Part shown: in pieces, positions 53,421 through 62,257 of the stretch | Position numbering within the stretch: the stretch's first letter is position 1 | How the letters are laid out: every line of letters starts with the position of its first letter | Assembly (NCBI RefSeq): GCF_014190935.1 | Contig: NZ_JACHVV010000006.1 | Span: 62,001 to 126,000, forward strand | Direction: 5' to 3' | Source: Chryseomonas sp014190935 | GTDB taxonomy: Bacteria; Pseudomonadota; Gammaproteobacteria; Pseudomonadales; Pseudomonadaceae | Length of the DNA stretch: 64,000 bases | The notes under the pieces: model-generated | What the model saw: the letters and a program-made list of their open reading frames with translations, nothing else | Told to the model about the DNA's origin: nothing | Database searches by the model: none | Translations under genes and position numbers: made by a program

Positions 53421-53882
53421 CTAGGGCGCGAGGGCGGCGCACCAGGCCTCGCCGTGAACGCCATGACTAGTCAGGCGCAGATCACGGCCGTCGGCGCGTG
53501 GCGTAATGGTAATGTCCAGGTCCGGCTTTGGCAAAAAGCCCTGACCGCGCTCGGGCCATTCCACCAGGCACAAGGCCTCGGGTGTGAAGTAGTCGCGAAT
53601 CCCCATGAATTCCAGTTCTTCCGGATCGGCCAGGCGGTAGAGGTCGAAATGGTAGACCGCGCCCCTGGCCAGTTCGTAGGGCTCGACCAGGGTGAAGGTG
53701 GGACTCTTCACCGCCCCGGTGTGGCCGAGACCGCGCAGGATGCCCCGCGACAGGGTGGTCTTGCCGGCACCCAGATCGCCGTGCAGATAGAGCACGCCAC
53801 GACCGCCGCTGGCCTGGGCCAGGCGGGCACCCAGGGCATACATGGCGTCTTCGTCGGCGGCGTGCAGGGTCAGTTCAGGCAT
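53421..53882 (-). CDS. tsaE: tRNA threonylcarbamoyladenosine biosynthesis ATPase TsaE
   Basis: The 153-residue P-loop ATPase powers the TsaBD complex that makes t6A37 in tRNA. Walker A is GDLGAGKTTLSRG; other conserved parts are VKSPTFTLVEPYE and VYHFDLYRLADPEELEFMG. The start at 53882 (MPELTLHAADE) overlaps the nnr end by 13 bases. Confidence 0.95.
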   Translation of the reverse strand: MPELTLHAADEDAMYALGARLAQASGGRGVLYLHGDLGAGKTTLSRGILRGLGHTGAVKSPTFTLVEPYELARGAVYHFDLYRLADPEELEFMGIRDYFTPEALCLVEWPERGQGFLPKPDLDITITPRADGRDLRLTSHGVHGEAWCAALAP

Positions 53883-55357
53883 GGCTGGAGTTCCTCGAGC
53901 AACTGGCGGGCGACCGGGGGCAAATCGCTGGCGGCGAGACCGCGGCCCTGGCGACCCAGCTCGGCGCCGGCACGGCCGTGCAGCCAGGCGCCCAGGCAGG
54001 CGGCCTCGAAGGGGGCCAGCCCCTGCCCCAGCAGGGCGGCGATGATACCGGTGAGGATGTCCCCCAAGCCACCGGTAGCCATCGCCGGATGCCCCTCGCC
54101 GCACAGCGCCATGCGGCCGTCCGGGTGGGCGATCAGGGTACCGAAGCCCTTGAGCAGCGCCACGCCGCCATAGCGCCGCGCCAGTTCGCGGGCGCTGCCG
54201 GGGCGATCAGCCTCGATGTCCTTGATCGAGACTTCCAGCAGCCGCGCCGCCTCGCCCGGATGGGGCGTCATCACCCAGGGCCCGCGCGGCGCCTGGACCA
54301 CCCCGGCGGCCAGCAGGTTGAGGGCATCGGCGTCCCAGACCTGGGCCGCGTCCAGCGTCGCGGCGGCACTGGCCAGCGCCCTGCCCCAGGCGCCCTGCCC
54401 CAGGCCCGGCCCGACCGCGAGCACATCGGCCTTCTTGGCCAGTTCCAGCACGGCGAAACTGGAATGCACCCCGGCGACCATCACCTCCGGCCGCCGCGCC
54501 AGCACCGCGGTGACATTGGACGGCCGGGTCGCCAGGCTGAGCATGCCGGCGCCGCAGCGCAGCGCCGCCTCGCTGGTCATGATCGCCGCGCCGCCGGTGC
54601 CTTCGTCGCCGCCGATCACCAGCAGATGGCCGTATTGCCCCTTGTGCGCATTGAGCGGGCGCGCCGCCAGACGCGGCAGGTTGCCGGGTGCCAGGCGCTG
54701 GGCGGTGGCATGGGCGGGATTCTGCGGTTCCTCCATCAGCGGCTCGAACACCAGACTGCCGACGTGATCCGGGCCCTTGCCGGTGAACAGTCCGAGCTTG
54801 AGGCCGATGAAGGTGATGGTCAGATCGGCGCGCACCAGAGCACCCGCCGCAGCGCCGGTGTCGGCATCCAGACCGGAGGGGATGTCGATGGCCACCACCG
54901 GCAATTCGCTGGCGTTGATCCGCTCGATGGCCGCGGCATAGGGCTCGCGGGCGGCGCCCTTGAGCCCGGTGCCCAGCAGGGCATCGACCACCAGCCCCTC
55001 CAGCGGGGCGTCCGCGCGCCAGGGCTGGATGTCCACGCCGGCGGCCAGGGCCTCGGCATGGGCCAGGGCGGCATCGCCCTGGAGTCCGGCCGGTTCGGCC
55101 AGATGCCAGACCCGCGCCTGCCAGCCGGCCTTGCGCGCCAAGGCAGCGACCAGATAGCCGTCGCCGGCATTGTTGCCACCGCCGGCCAGCACGCAGAGGG
55201 CACCGGCATGGGGCCAGCCGTGGCGCAACGAGCGCCAGGCCGCGGCCGCCGCGCGTCTCATCAACTCGAGACCGGGCAGACCGCCGGCGATCAGTTGGGC
55301 GTCGAGATCCCGTACCTGCTGGGCGCTGTAGAGCTGGAACGGCAGTTCGTCGTGCAT
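53870..55357 (-). CDS. nnr: Bifunctional NAD(P)H-hydrate epimerase / ADP-dependent dehydratase
   Basis: The product repairs damaged, hydrated NAD(P)H. The 495-residue fusion has an N-terminal epimerase (YjeF_N: GGGNNAGDGYLVAALAR, DALLGTGLKG, VAIDIPSGLDADTG) and a C-terminal dehydratase (YjeF_C: HKGQYGHLLVIGGDEGTGGA, VMTPHPGEAARLL, MATGGLGDILTG). Start at 55357 (MHDELPFQLYS). It is divergent from queG with 61 bp between the starts. Confidence 0.95.
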   Translation of the reverse strand: MHDELPFQLYSAQQVRDLDAQLIAGGLPGLELMRRAAAAAWRSLRHGWPHAGALCVLAGGGNNAGDGYLVAALARKAGWQARVWHLAEPAGLQGDAALAHAEALAAGVDIQPWRADAPLEGLVVDALLGTGLKGAAREPYAAAIERINASELPVVAIDIPSGLDADTGAAAGALVRADLTITFIGLKLGLFTGKGPDHVGSLVFEPLMEEPQNPAHATAQRLAPGNLPRLAARPLNAHKGQYGHLLVIGGDEGTGGAAIMTSEAALRCGAGMLSLATRPSNVTAVLARRPEVMVAGVHSSFAVLELAKKADVLAVGPGLGQGAWGRALASAAATLDAAQVWDADALNLLAAGVVQAPRGPWVMTPHPGEAARLLEVSIKDIEADRPGSARELARRYGGVALLKGFGTLIAHPDGRMALCGEGHPAMATGGLGDILTGIIAALLGQGLAPFEAACLGAWLHGRAGAELGRQGRGLAASDLPPVARQLLEELQPCLN

Positions 55358-55418
55358 GCTGGGAAAGCCTCCGGAGTCTGGCAAAATAGGCGGCCCTCCT
55401 GCCTGTGCGTTCCCGTCG

Positions 55419-56483
55419 ATGTCCGCTGTCGCTCTCGATCTCGCCGCCCTGGCCGACCTCATCAAGACCTGGGGTCGGGAATTGGGCTTTCAGCAGACCG
55501 GCATCGCCGGCCTGGATCTGGCACGTCACGAGGAACATCTGGAGCGCTGGCTGGCCGCCGGTTTCCACGGCGAGATGGACTATATGGCCGCGCACGGCAG
55601 CAAACGTTCGCGACCGGCCGAACTGGTCCCGGGGACCCTGAGGGTGGTTTCCCTGCGCATGGACTACCTGCCTGGCGACACCCGCATGAGCGAGCGCCTG
55701 GCCGATGGCACGGCCGCCTACGTTTCGCGCTACGCCCTGGGCCGCGACTACCACAAGCTGATCCGCAAGCGCCTGCAACAGCTGGCCGAGCGCATCCAGG
55801 GCGAGATCGGCCCCTTCGGCTATCGCGCCTTCGTCGACAGTGCGCCGGTGCTGGAAAAGGCCATCGCCGAACAGGCCGGCCTGGGCTGGATCGGCAAGAA
55901 CACCCTGGTGCTCAATCGCAAGGCCGGCAGCTGGTTCTTTCTCGGCGAACTCTTCGTCGACGTGCCCCTGCCGGTGGATGAACCCACCCCACGCGATCAC
56001 TGCGGCACCTGCCGCGCCTGCCTGGACATCTGCCCGACCAGGGCCTTCGTCGGCCCCTATCAGCTCGACGCCCGACGCTGCATTTCCTACCTGACCATCG
56101 AGTTCAAGGGCAGCATTCCGCCGGAGCTGCGCCCCTTGATCGGCAACCGGGTCTTCGGCTGCGACGACTGCCAGTTGGTCTGCCCCTGGAACCGCTTCGC
56201 CAAGCCCACCGCCGAAGGCGATTTCCAGCCCCGTCACCGCCTGGACAGCGCCAGCCTGGCCGAACTGTTCCGCTGGACCGAAGCCGAATTCCTCAGCCGC
56301 ACCGAAGGCTCACCCCTGCGCCGCGCCGGCTACGAGCGCTGGCTGCGCAATCTGGCGGTCGGCCTGGGCAATGCCCCCACCAGCATCCCGGTGGTGGAAG
56401 CCCTGAAGCTGCAGCGCGAGCACCCCTCGCCCCTGGTGCGCGAGCATGTGGAATGGGCGCTGCAGCGGCACGCGGCAAGCTAG
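55419..56483 (+). CDS. queG: Epoxyqueuosine reductase
   Basis: QueG reduces epoxyqueuosine to queuosine in the wobble position of tRNA, using cobalamin and two 4Fe-4S clusters. The 354-residue protein shows CGTCRACLDICPT and, for the second cluster, FGCDDCQLVCPWN; the C-terminal HEAT-like part carries RNLAVGLGNA. It depends on B12, which fits the presence of the cob genes in this window. Start at 55419 (MSAVALDLAAL). Confidence 0.96.
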   Translation: MSAVALDLAALADLIKTWGRELGFQQTGIAGLDLARHEEHLERWLAAGFHGEMDYMAAHGSKRSRPAELVPGTLRVVSLRMDYLPGDTRMSERLADGTAAYVSRYALGRDYHKLIRKRLQQLAERIQGEIGPFGYRAFVDSAPVLEKAIAEQAGLGWIGKNTLVLNRKAGSWFFLGELFVDVPLPVDEPTPRDHCGTCRACLDICPTRAFVGPYQLDARRCISYLTIEFKGSIPPELRPLIGNRVFGCDDCQLVCPWNRFAKPTAEGDFQPRHRLDSASLAELFRWTEAEFLSRTEGSPLRRAGYERWLRNLAVGLGNAPTSIPVVEALKLQREHPSPLVREHVEWALQRHAAS

Positions 56484-56487
56484 GCGC

Positions 56488-57174
56488 TCAGGGCCCTACC
56501 GTGGTGTAGGGGATCGGCGCCCACCAGCTGCCATAGGGCACGCCGTACTTGTCGATATAGCGCTTTACCACCGGCGACAGCGGCCGGTACTTGCCGTTGG
56601 ATTTGCCACCATAGGGCCCCTTGGGCTCGATCTCGGCCTGGAGGGTCAGGACCTCGATGGGATCGAGGCAGGGGCCCATGATCCAGACCTTGACCACCCC
56701 GCCGGGCGCCAGGCCGATGGTGAGGTCCTTGCGATAATCCGAGGTGCGGCCACTGACAGGACACTCGGCTGGCAGGCGTTCGACCATTTTTTTCCTAGCC
56801 CAGACTGGGACGGCGAATACCACCTGATAGGTTTGAGGCTCAATCATCGATTGCCAGCGCAGCGCTACCATATAGGGCAGATCTAGCCCGGTCATGTAGA
56901 GGCCTTTGCCCGATCCGATTCTTCTAGGCCAGCCCTTAGCATTCGCCGACAGACTCGCGGGCTGTCCCATGGCAACCACGCCACCCATGGCATTGGGAAA
57001 GAAGCGACCGTCGATGTCGCTGACATTGGCCAGCTCCAGCCAGACCTCCATATAATTGGGTGCCAGAAAACCCAAGTACCAAGCATCGTAAGGAAGCTCA
57101 GGCTTAGGTGCGGCGCTGGATTGGCAGCCAGCCAGGCCGATCGCGAGAATAAGGCACAGCAGCCAACGGCTCAT
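56488..57174 (-). CDS. DUF2931 lipoprotein, probable immunity protein of the adjacent lipase effector
   Basis: The 228-residue protein has a lipoprotein signal peptide with lipobox LAGC (Cys17). I recognise the DUF2931 family from WLELANVSDIDGRFFPNAMG-type segments and the end SWWAPIPYTTVG. Its ATG overlaps the effector stop (ATGA). A periplasmic lipoprotein encoded directly behind a Tle1-type lipase is the usual layout for an immunity protein, and DUF2931 genes often accompany such effectors. Base composition is lower in GC than the flanks (34 of 60 bases at 56761-56820). The immunity role is inference. Confidence 0.7.
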   Translation of the reverse strand: MSRWLLCLILAIGLAGCQSSAAPKPELPYDAWYLGFLAPNYMEVWLELANVSDIDGRFFPNAMGGVVAMGQPASLSANAKGWPRRIGSGKGLYMTGLDLPYMVALRWQSMIEPQTYQVVFAVPVWARKKMVERLPAECPVSGRTSDYRKDLTIGLAPGGVVKVWIMGPCLDPIEVLTLQAEIEPKGPYGGKSNGKYRPLSPVVKRYIDKYGVPYGSWWAPIPYTTVGP

Positions 57175-59042
57175 TCGGGGTAGCCTGCTTGGGGACGGTT
57201 GGGATAGACGTTGCGGCGACCAGTCGCCGTAGGGGCATTGACGAAGAAGATGGCCAGATCACTACGGTCTTTACCCAATAGTGCGTTCCAGTGAGCGGAA
57301 AGATGCACATAGCGACCGAACAGCAGGCGAGCCTCGGCCTGACCCATACGTAGCGAGGCACCCTGGGCGCTGGCTTGCAGCTTGGCAGCGATATCCTGCA
57401 ATTCATCGGGCAGGCGCAGCTCAGGATCAGCCTCATCAATGGCCGACAAAAGCACGCCATTGGCGACAGCGATACGATGCATCATGCGCAAGTAGACCAA
57501 GGACAGCTCCCCACGGACCCGCCGCTCAAGGCGAATCGCAGCTGTCACATCGGTTGCCGGTAGCTCGCTGCGGATACGTGGCACGTTATGGCGCCAGGTT
57601 TCTATCCTCAGCTTGGTGGAGCCGGGGTCAAACCAGGGAGCTCGTTGCAGCTGCGTCAGCTCAAGCTGAGCCTGGCGATAACTCGAGGCGGCTTGGCTAT
57701 CGGTACCATAGCGTTCGCGCGAGACACGCGGCCGGGTCAGTAGCAGGCGCTCGGTCATCTCGGGCGCATAGCCACCTCCCAGGTCGGCATGGGCGCCTGG
57801 GAGGGTAATTTCCTGATGCTGGGGCAAGACACTGGTGAGGGCGAAGTTGCGCCGATATTCGTCATGGGCGACCAGATGCACCACCTTGTCGGCACACCCT
57901 GCCGGCAGATAGAGATTGACACCGGGGTTGGCGATATTGGTCGGGGTAAAGTCGCCACGCCTGGGGTCCGCTACCGCCGTTACGGTATCGAATAGTCCGA
58001 TGAAGTTGAGCCTGACCTTGGCGCTTTGCCACGAAAAGCACTTGGCCAAACCCGTCGCAGCAATACCGCCACCGGCCTTGAGCACCTCGTTGGCGAAGTG
58101 GCGTGCAGCCGCGGCGCCGCGGCTAAAGCCAGAAACATCGAACTTGATGGCTTCAACGACGACATTGGGATTGATGCGCTTGAATTGATCGTAGCGCTCA
58201 CCGAACGCGACTGGAAAGGTCTGAACGCACCCCAGCAAACCACTGGCACCCAAGCCCGTCCCCATGGACAAAGCACTATCGGGTTGTCCGGCTCGAGTGC
58301 CGATACCTTCGATATAGACCGGAATAGCCGCTGACTTTTCATCCTGCTCGACGGCACGCTGAGTATCGTCCTGATAGAGCCGATACAACCGCACGATGTT
58401 CGTATCGGCATTGGCATAACTGCTGTCCGGATTGCCCATGAACGCCTGGCAGTGCCGAGCAATGCTCTCAGCTTGATCGGCATCAAACCCCTGCTCTTCC
58501 GCCCGGCAGGCAGCGCCGGTGGCGGCGTTGAAGAGGTTGTTGCCGGTGCCGTCGAAGAAGACGCCGATGCGCAGGGTAATGCGCTGTTCTATCGGCCGCT
58601 CCGCCTGTTCGGCGACTTCATCCCTGGCGACGGGCGCGCCGTCCGGGCGCCTGGCGGGCTCCTCGATACCCTGTCGTTCCCGGTCGCGTAGCGCCGAAGG
58701 CTTGCCCTGCCCCGGTGCCAAGCCGGTAGTGCCTGCATGGCTTGCGCAGGCGCCCTTGGTCGCGCCGCCTGCGTCCAGGCCGATGATGACGCTACCCGAG
58801 CCGCCGATCACCACGCCGCCATGGCTGGTAAGGCTGCCGAGCACTGCCGCAGGCCGGCCGTTGATCAGGACGTTGGGGATGACCGCGGCGCTCAGGACCG
58901 CGCCACAGCCGCAGGCATGGCCGAGGGTCACGGCGGGCAGGCCATCGAAGGTGACATCGGCGGAACCCTGGATCAGGGCAGTGGAACCACATTTGGGGCA
59001 GGCGACGGCGTCGCCCAGGCGAGCAGCGGGCTTTCCAGACAT
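57171..59042 (-). CDS. Type VI secretion PAAR-domain lipase effector (Tle1 / DUF2235)
   Basis: The 623-residue protein has an N-terminal PAAR domain (residues about 1-95: GDAVACPKCGS, GSADVTFDGLPAV, VLINGRPAAVLGS) that would cap the VgrG spike. A charged linker (about 100-150) follows, and then a DUF2235 phospholipase domain from about residue 155. The triad is visible as Ser307 (GFSRG), Asp352 (GLFDTV) and His418 (GAHADLGGGY), with DGTGNN at 164-169. GC content drops sharply inside the gene near codon 180, which suggests a mosaic. No vgrG or other T6SS gene is in the window. Confidence 0.87.
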   Translation of the reverse strand: MSGKPAARLGDAVACPKCGSTALIQGSADVTFDGLPAVTLGHACGCGAVLSAAVIPNVLINGRPAAVLGSLTSHGGVVIGGSGSVIIGLDAGGATKGACASHAGTTGLAPGQGKPSALRDRERQGIEEPARRPDGAPVARDEVAEQAERPIEQRITLRIGVFFDGTGNNLFNAATGAACRAEEQGFDADQAESIARHCQAFMGNPDSSYANADTNIVRLYRLYQDDTQRAVEQDEKSAAIPVYIEGIGTRAGQPDSALSMGTGLGASGLLGCVQTFPVAFGERYDQFKRINPNVVVEAIKFDVSGFSRGAAAARHFANEVLKAGGGIAATGLAKCFSWQSAKVRLNFIGLFDTVTAVADPRRGDFTPTNIANPGVNLYLPAGCADKVVHLVAHDEYRRNFALTSVLPQHQEITLPGAHADLGGGYAPEMTERLLLTRPRVSRERYGTDSQAASSYRQAQLELTQLQRAPWFDPGSTKLRIETWRHNVPRIRSELPATDVTAAIRLERRVRGELSLVYLRMMHRIAVANGVLLSAIDEADPELRLPDELQDIAAKLQASAQGASLRMGQAEARLLFGRYVHLSAHWNALLGKDRSDLAIFFVNAPTATGRRNVYPNRPQAGYPE

Positions 59043-59139
59043 GACCGATCTCCCTATCGGTAACTGGGGCCTGAAAAATGCCGCACAAAAGGCTCTAGGA
59101 CAAGCCTTTCAGCGCAAAACCGGGCAAATCTTCACTGCC

Positions 59140-59757
59140 TCAGCCGTGGGGATCGTCCGGATAGGTGAAGGTCGGCATCTGCCAGTTGAATCTCAGCGCC
59201 AGCAGGCGCAGCAGCAAGCCCGCGGCCAGGGTGATGAGCAGCGCCTGCTCTTCGCCGAGCCAGGGGCGGCAGAGGAGGTAGCAGCCGGCGGAGAGTACCG
59301 CCACGCTGGCATAGAGCTCGCGCCTGAGGATCAAGGGTACGTCGTTGCAGAGGATGTCGCGCAGGATGCCGCCGCAGGTACCGGTGAGGGTGCCGCTGAC
59401 GATGACGATGGCCGGACTCAGGCCCATCTCCAGGGCCACCTGGCAGCCGATCACGGTAAAGGCCACCAGGCCCAGGGCGTCGAGCACCAGGAACAGCCGG
59501 CGCAGATAGCGCATGACCCGCGCGATGGCCACGGTGGCGAGGCCCGCGCCGACGGTGAGCGCGAGGTACTCGGGGTGCTTCACCCAGCCCAGCGGATAGT
59601 GCCCCAGCAGGACATCACGCACCGAGCCGCCGCCCAGGGCGGTGACGCTGGCGATCAGCGCCACGCCGAACAGGTCCATGCCGCGGCGACCCGCGGACAG
59701 GGCACCGGTCATGGCCTCGGCGGTGATGGCGACCAGGTAGAGGATGGACAGCAGCAC
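59140..59757 (-). CDS. TRIC-type (UPF0126/YadS) membrane channel protein
   Basis: The 205-residue inner-membrane protein has seven hydrophobic segments in two repeated halves, with the family glycines FGVALIASVTALGGGSVRD and SGTLTGTCGGILRDIL. Bacterial and archaeal members form trimeric potassium-permeable channels. I place the start at a GTG (59757, VLLSILYLVA), since an upstream ATG at 59853 would read back over the orn end. The ribosome site is weak, so the start is uncertain by some residues. Confidence 0.78.
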   Translation of the reverse strand: MLLSILYLVAITAEAMTGALSAGRRGMDLFGVALIASVTALGGGSVRDVLLGHYPLGWVKHPEYLALTVGAGLATVAIARVMRYLRRLFLVLDALGLVAFTVIGCQVALEMGLSPAIVIVSGTLTGTCGGILRDILCNDVPLILRRELYASVAVLSAGCYLLCRPWLGEEQALLITLAAGLLLRLLALRFNWQMPTFTYPDDPHG

Positions 59758-59770
59758 GGACGGGTGGCCG

Positions 59771-60319
59771 TCAGACCTTGATGAAGTGCTCGCGGTAGTG
59801 ACGCAGCTCGGCGATGGAATCGCGGATGTCGTCGAGCGCCAGGTGGCTGCCACTCTTCTTCACGCCGTCGCGTACATGAGGCGCCCAGCGCGCGGCCAGT
59901 TCCTTGAGGGTGGAGACGTCCAGGTTGCGGTAGTGGAAGTAGGCTTCCAGCTCCGGCATGCGGCGATAGAGGAAGCGGCGATCCTGGCAGATGCTGTTGC
60001 CGCAGATCGGCGACTTGCCCTTGGGCACCCACAGCCGCAGGAAGTCCAGGGTCAGGGCCTCGGCCTGGGCGGTGTCGACGGTGCTTTCACGTACCCGCTG
60101 GGTCAGCCCCGAGCCGCCGTGCTGGCGGGTGTTCCACTCGTCCATGCCGGCCAGGATCTCGTCCGACTGGTGGATGGCCAGCACCGGGCCTTCGGCCAGC
60201 ACATTGAGATCGCTGTCGGTGACGATGGTGGCCATCTCGATGATCACGTCCCGATCCGGATCCAGGCCGGTCATTTCCAGGTCGATCCAGATCAGGTGCT
60301 GCGGATTGGGGGCGGTCAT
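59771..60319 (-). CDS. orn: Oligoribonuclease
   Basis: Orn degrades 2-5-base RNAs, including pGpG from cyclic-di-GMP breakdown. The 182-residue DEDDh exonuclease has IDLEMTGLD (D, E), DSDLNVLAEGP, GNSICQDRRFL (D) and SGSHLALDDIRDSI (H, D). Start at 60319 (MTAPNPQHLIW). It stands divergent from rsgA across the methyltransferase gene. Confidence 0.96.
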   Translation of the reverse strand: MTAPNPQHLIWIDLEMTGLDPDRDVIIEMATIVTDSDLNVLAEGPVLAIHQSDEILAGMDEWNTRQHGGSGLTQRVRESTVDTAQAEALTLDFLRLWVPKGKSPICGNSICQDRRFLYRRMPELEAYFHYRNLDVSTLKELAARWAPHVRDGVKKSGSHLALDDIRDSIAELRHYREHFIKV

Positions 60320-60369
60320 GGCGAACTCCTTGATGATGGCACCAGTGTAGCAGCGCGCCTGCCGCGCAC

Positions 60370-61140
60370 CTACCGGCGCCAGAGCAGCAGCCGGCTGCCG
60401 CGCAGGTCCCCCACCTCCAGCACCCGATCCGCCGGTTGGTCGGGAATCTCGAAGGTGTTGCTGATCAGCCAGCTGCCGGCGCGTTGCTCCGTGCGGGCCT
60501 TGTCGCCCAGGCGCGGCATGGGCGCCGGCGAGAGAAAGCAGTAGACGACGTCGAATTCGCCCAGCTCCACCCGCCAGAGGTCGCGATAGCGCACCTGGCA
60601 GTTGCGCCGTGGCAGGCAGCGCAGCCAGGCCAGGGCGAAGCTCAGCGGCGCCGTCTCCACGCCGACGAAGGTGGCCTGTGGAAAGCGCCGGGACAGATCG
60701 ACCAGGGTATCGCCCAGGCCGCAGCCCAGGTCGACGAAGCGAAAGGTCGGCTCGCGCTCGGCGAGCAGTTCGGCCAGCCGCTCGCGGGTCTGGCGGCCGG
60801 TGAGATAGAGCGGCACCCGCTCGCGCAGGCTGTTCCAGTTCAGCAGCAGGAGCAGCAGGAAGCCGAGCGCGGCGATGCCCGCCGAGAGCCCGCGACCGCT
60901 GACCAGGTAGAGCGCCGGAGCGAACAGCAGATTGATGAACACCCACCAGCGGGCGAGTCCTAGCAGCTCGCCCAGCAGGGCCGCCAGTACCGCCTGCAGG
61001 CAGACCAGCGCCAGCAGCGAGGAGCGCTGGCCGGCGAAGCTGGCCCACAGGCGGATGCCGACGACGGCGACCACCAGGGCGGCCAGTTGCACCAGCACGG
61101 CCAGCAACAGCGGATAGCGCGAGGCGAGATGGGCCAGCAT
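60370..61140 (-). CDS. Membrane-anchored class I SAM-dependent methyltransferase
   Basis: The 256-residue protein from the ATG at 61140 has three to four hydrophobic segments in the first 100 residues and then a Rossmann methyltransferase with motif I FRFVDLGCGLGDTL and acidic loop VGVETAP. The substrate is unknown. Fusion of a membrane part to a small methyltransferase suggests a lipid, quinone or membrane-protein substrate. It lies 50 bp upstream of orn on the same strand, and its start is 94 bp from the divergent rsgA start. Confidence 0.72.
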   Translation of the reverse strand: MLAHLASRYPLLLAVLVQLAALVVAVVGIRLWASFAGQRSSLLALVCLQAVLAALLGELLGLARWWVFINLLFAPALYLVSGRGLSAGIAALGFLLLLLLNWNSLRERVPLYLTGRQTRERLAELLAEREPTFRFVDLGCGLGDTLVDLSRRFPQATFVGVETAPLSFALAWLRCLPRRNCQVRYRDLWRVELGEFDVVYCFLSPAPMPRLGDKARTEQRAGSWLISNTFEIPDQPADRVLEVGDLRGSRLLLWRR

Positions 61141-61234
61141 GGGGGCTCCGGAGCGACGAGGTACGCCAAGTTTAGGTAATCCGCGAGAGGCGGCCAATGC
61201 TAGACTCAGCGGTCCTGAAACCCGCGGATATCCC

Positions 61235-62257
61235 ATGGCCAAACGCCACTTGACCCGTCGCCAGAGCTGGCGGATCGAAAAAATCCAGACCGAACGCGCC
61301 GCCCGCGCGGAAAAGCGCGAATCCAAGCTGATCGACGAACTCGAAGGCGGCGATCTGGGACCGGAGCAACAGGGCCTGGTGATCGCCCACTTCGGCGTTC
61401 AGGTGGAGGTCGAGGATGACGAAGGCCAGCTGCAGCGCTGTCACCTGCGCGCCAACCTGCCGACCCTGGTCACCGGCGACCGGGTGGTGTTTCGCGCCAG
61501 CCTCCAGGGCAATGGCGTCATCGTCGCCCAGCTGCCGCGGCGCTCGGAGATCTGCCGGCCGGACATGCGCGGCCTGCTCAAGCCGGTGGCGGCCAACGTC
61601 GACCGCCTGGTGATCGTCTTCGCCCCGCTGCCCACGCCCCACGCCAACCTCATCGACCGCTACCTGGTGGCCGCCGAGCATGCCGGCATCCAGCCGCTGC
61701 TGCTGCTCAACAAGGCCGACCTGATCGACGCGCACAACGGCCCGGCGCTGGACGAACTGCTGGGCGTCTACCGCGAGCTGGACTATCCGCTGCTGGAAGT
61801 CTCGGCCCACAACGGCCTGAGCATGGACCAGCTCAAGAGCGAGCTGGACGAGCATGTCAGTGTCTTCGTCGGTCAATCGGGGGTGGGCAAGTCGTCGCTG
61901 GTGAACGCCCTGCTGCCGGGCGTCGATACCCGCGTCGGGCCGCTGTCCGAGCTGACCAACAAGGGCACCCACACCACCACCACCGCCCGGCTTTTCCACT
62001 TTCCCGATGGCGGCGACCTGATCGACTCGCCCGGTATCCGCGAATTCGGCCTCAGCCACGTCAGCCGTGACGACGTCGAAGCCGGCTTCAAGGAATTCGG
62101 CGACTACCTCGGCCACTGCCGCTTCCGCGACTGCAAGCACGAGCGCGAGCCCGGCTGTGCCCTGCTCGCCGCCCTGGAGCGCGGTGACATCCACCCGCAG
62201 CGGATGGCCAGTTACCGGCATATCCTGGCCAGCCTCGAAGGCGAGTCGCGCTACTAA
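61235..62257 (+). CDS. rsgA: Ribosome small-subunit-dependent GTPase A
   Basis: RsgA is a late 30S assembly GTPase, 340 residues, with an OB-fold domain and a circularly permuted G domain (G4 LLNKADLID before G1 GQSGVGKSSL, then G3 IDSPGIREF). The C-terminal zinc-binding part has CRFRDCKHEREPGC. Start at 61235 (MAKRHLTRRQ). The stop is overlapped by the family-3 element. Confidence 0.96.
   Translation: MAKRHLTRRQSWRIEKIQTERAARAEKRESKLIDELEGGDLGPEQQGLVIAHFGVQVEVEDDEGQLQRCHLRANLPTLVTGDRVVFRASLQGNGVIVAQLPRRSEICRPDMRGLLKPVAANVDRLVIVFAPLPTPHANLIDRYLVAAEHAGIQPLLLLNKADLIDAHNGPALDELLGVYRELDYPLLEVSAHNGLSMDQLKSELDEHVSVFVGQSGVGKSSLVNALLPGVDTRVGPLSELTNKGTHTTTTARLFHFPDGGDLIDSPGIREFGLSHVSRDDVEAGFKEFGDYLGHCRFRDCKHEREPGCALLAALERGDIHPQRMASYRHILASLEGESRY

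Noticed and set aside
57281..57808. A plus-strand 175-codon frame opposite the lipase effector
   Set aside because: No family character; the catalytic triad of the Tle1 protein is on the minus strand in the same region.
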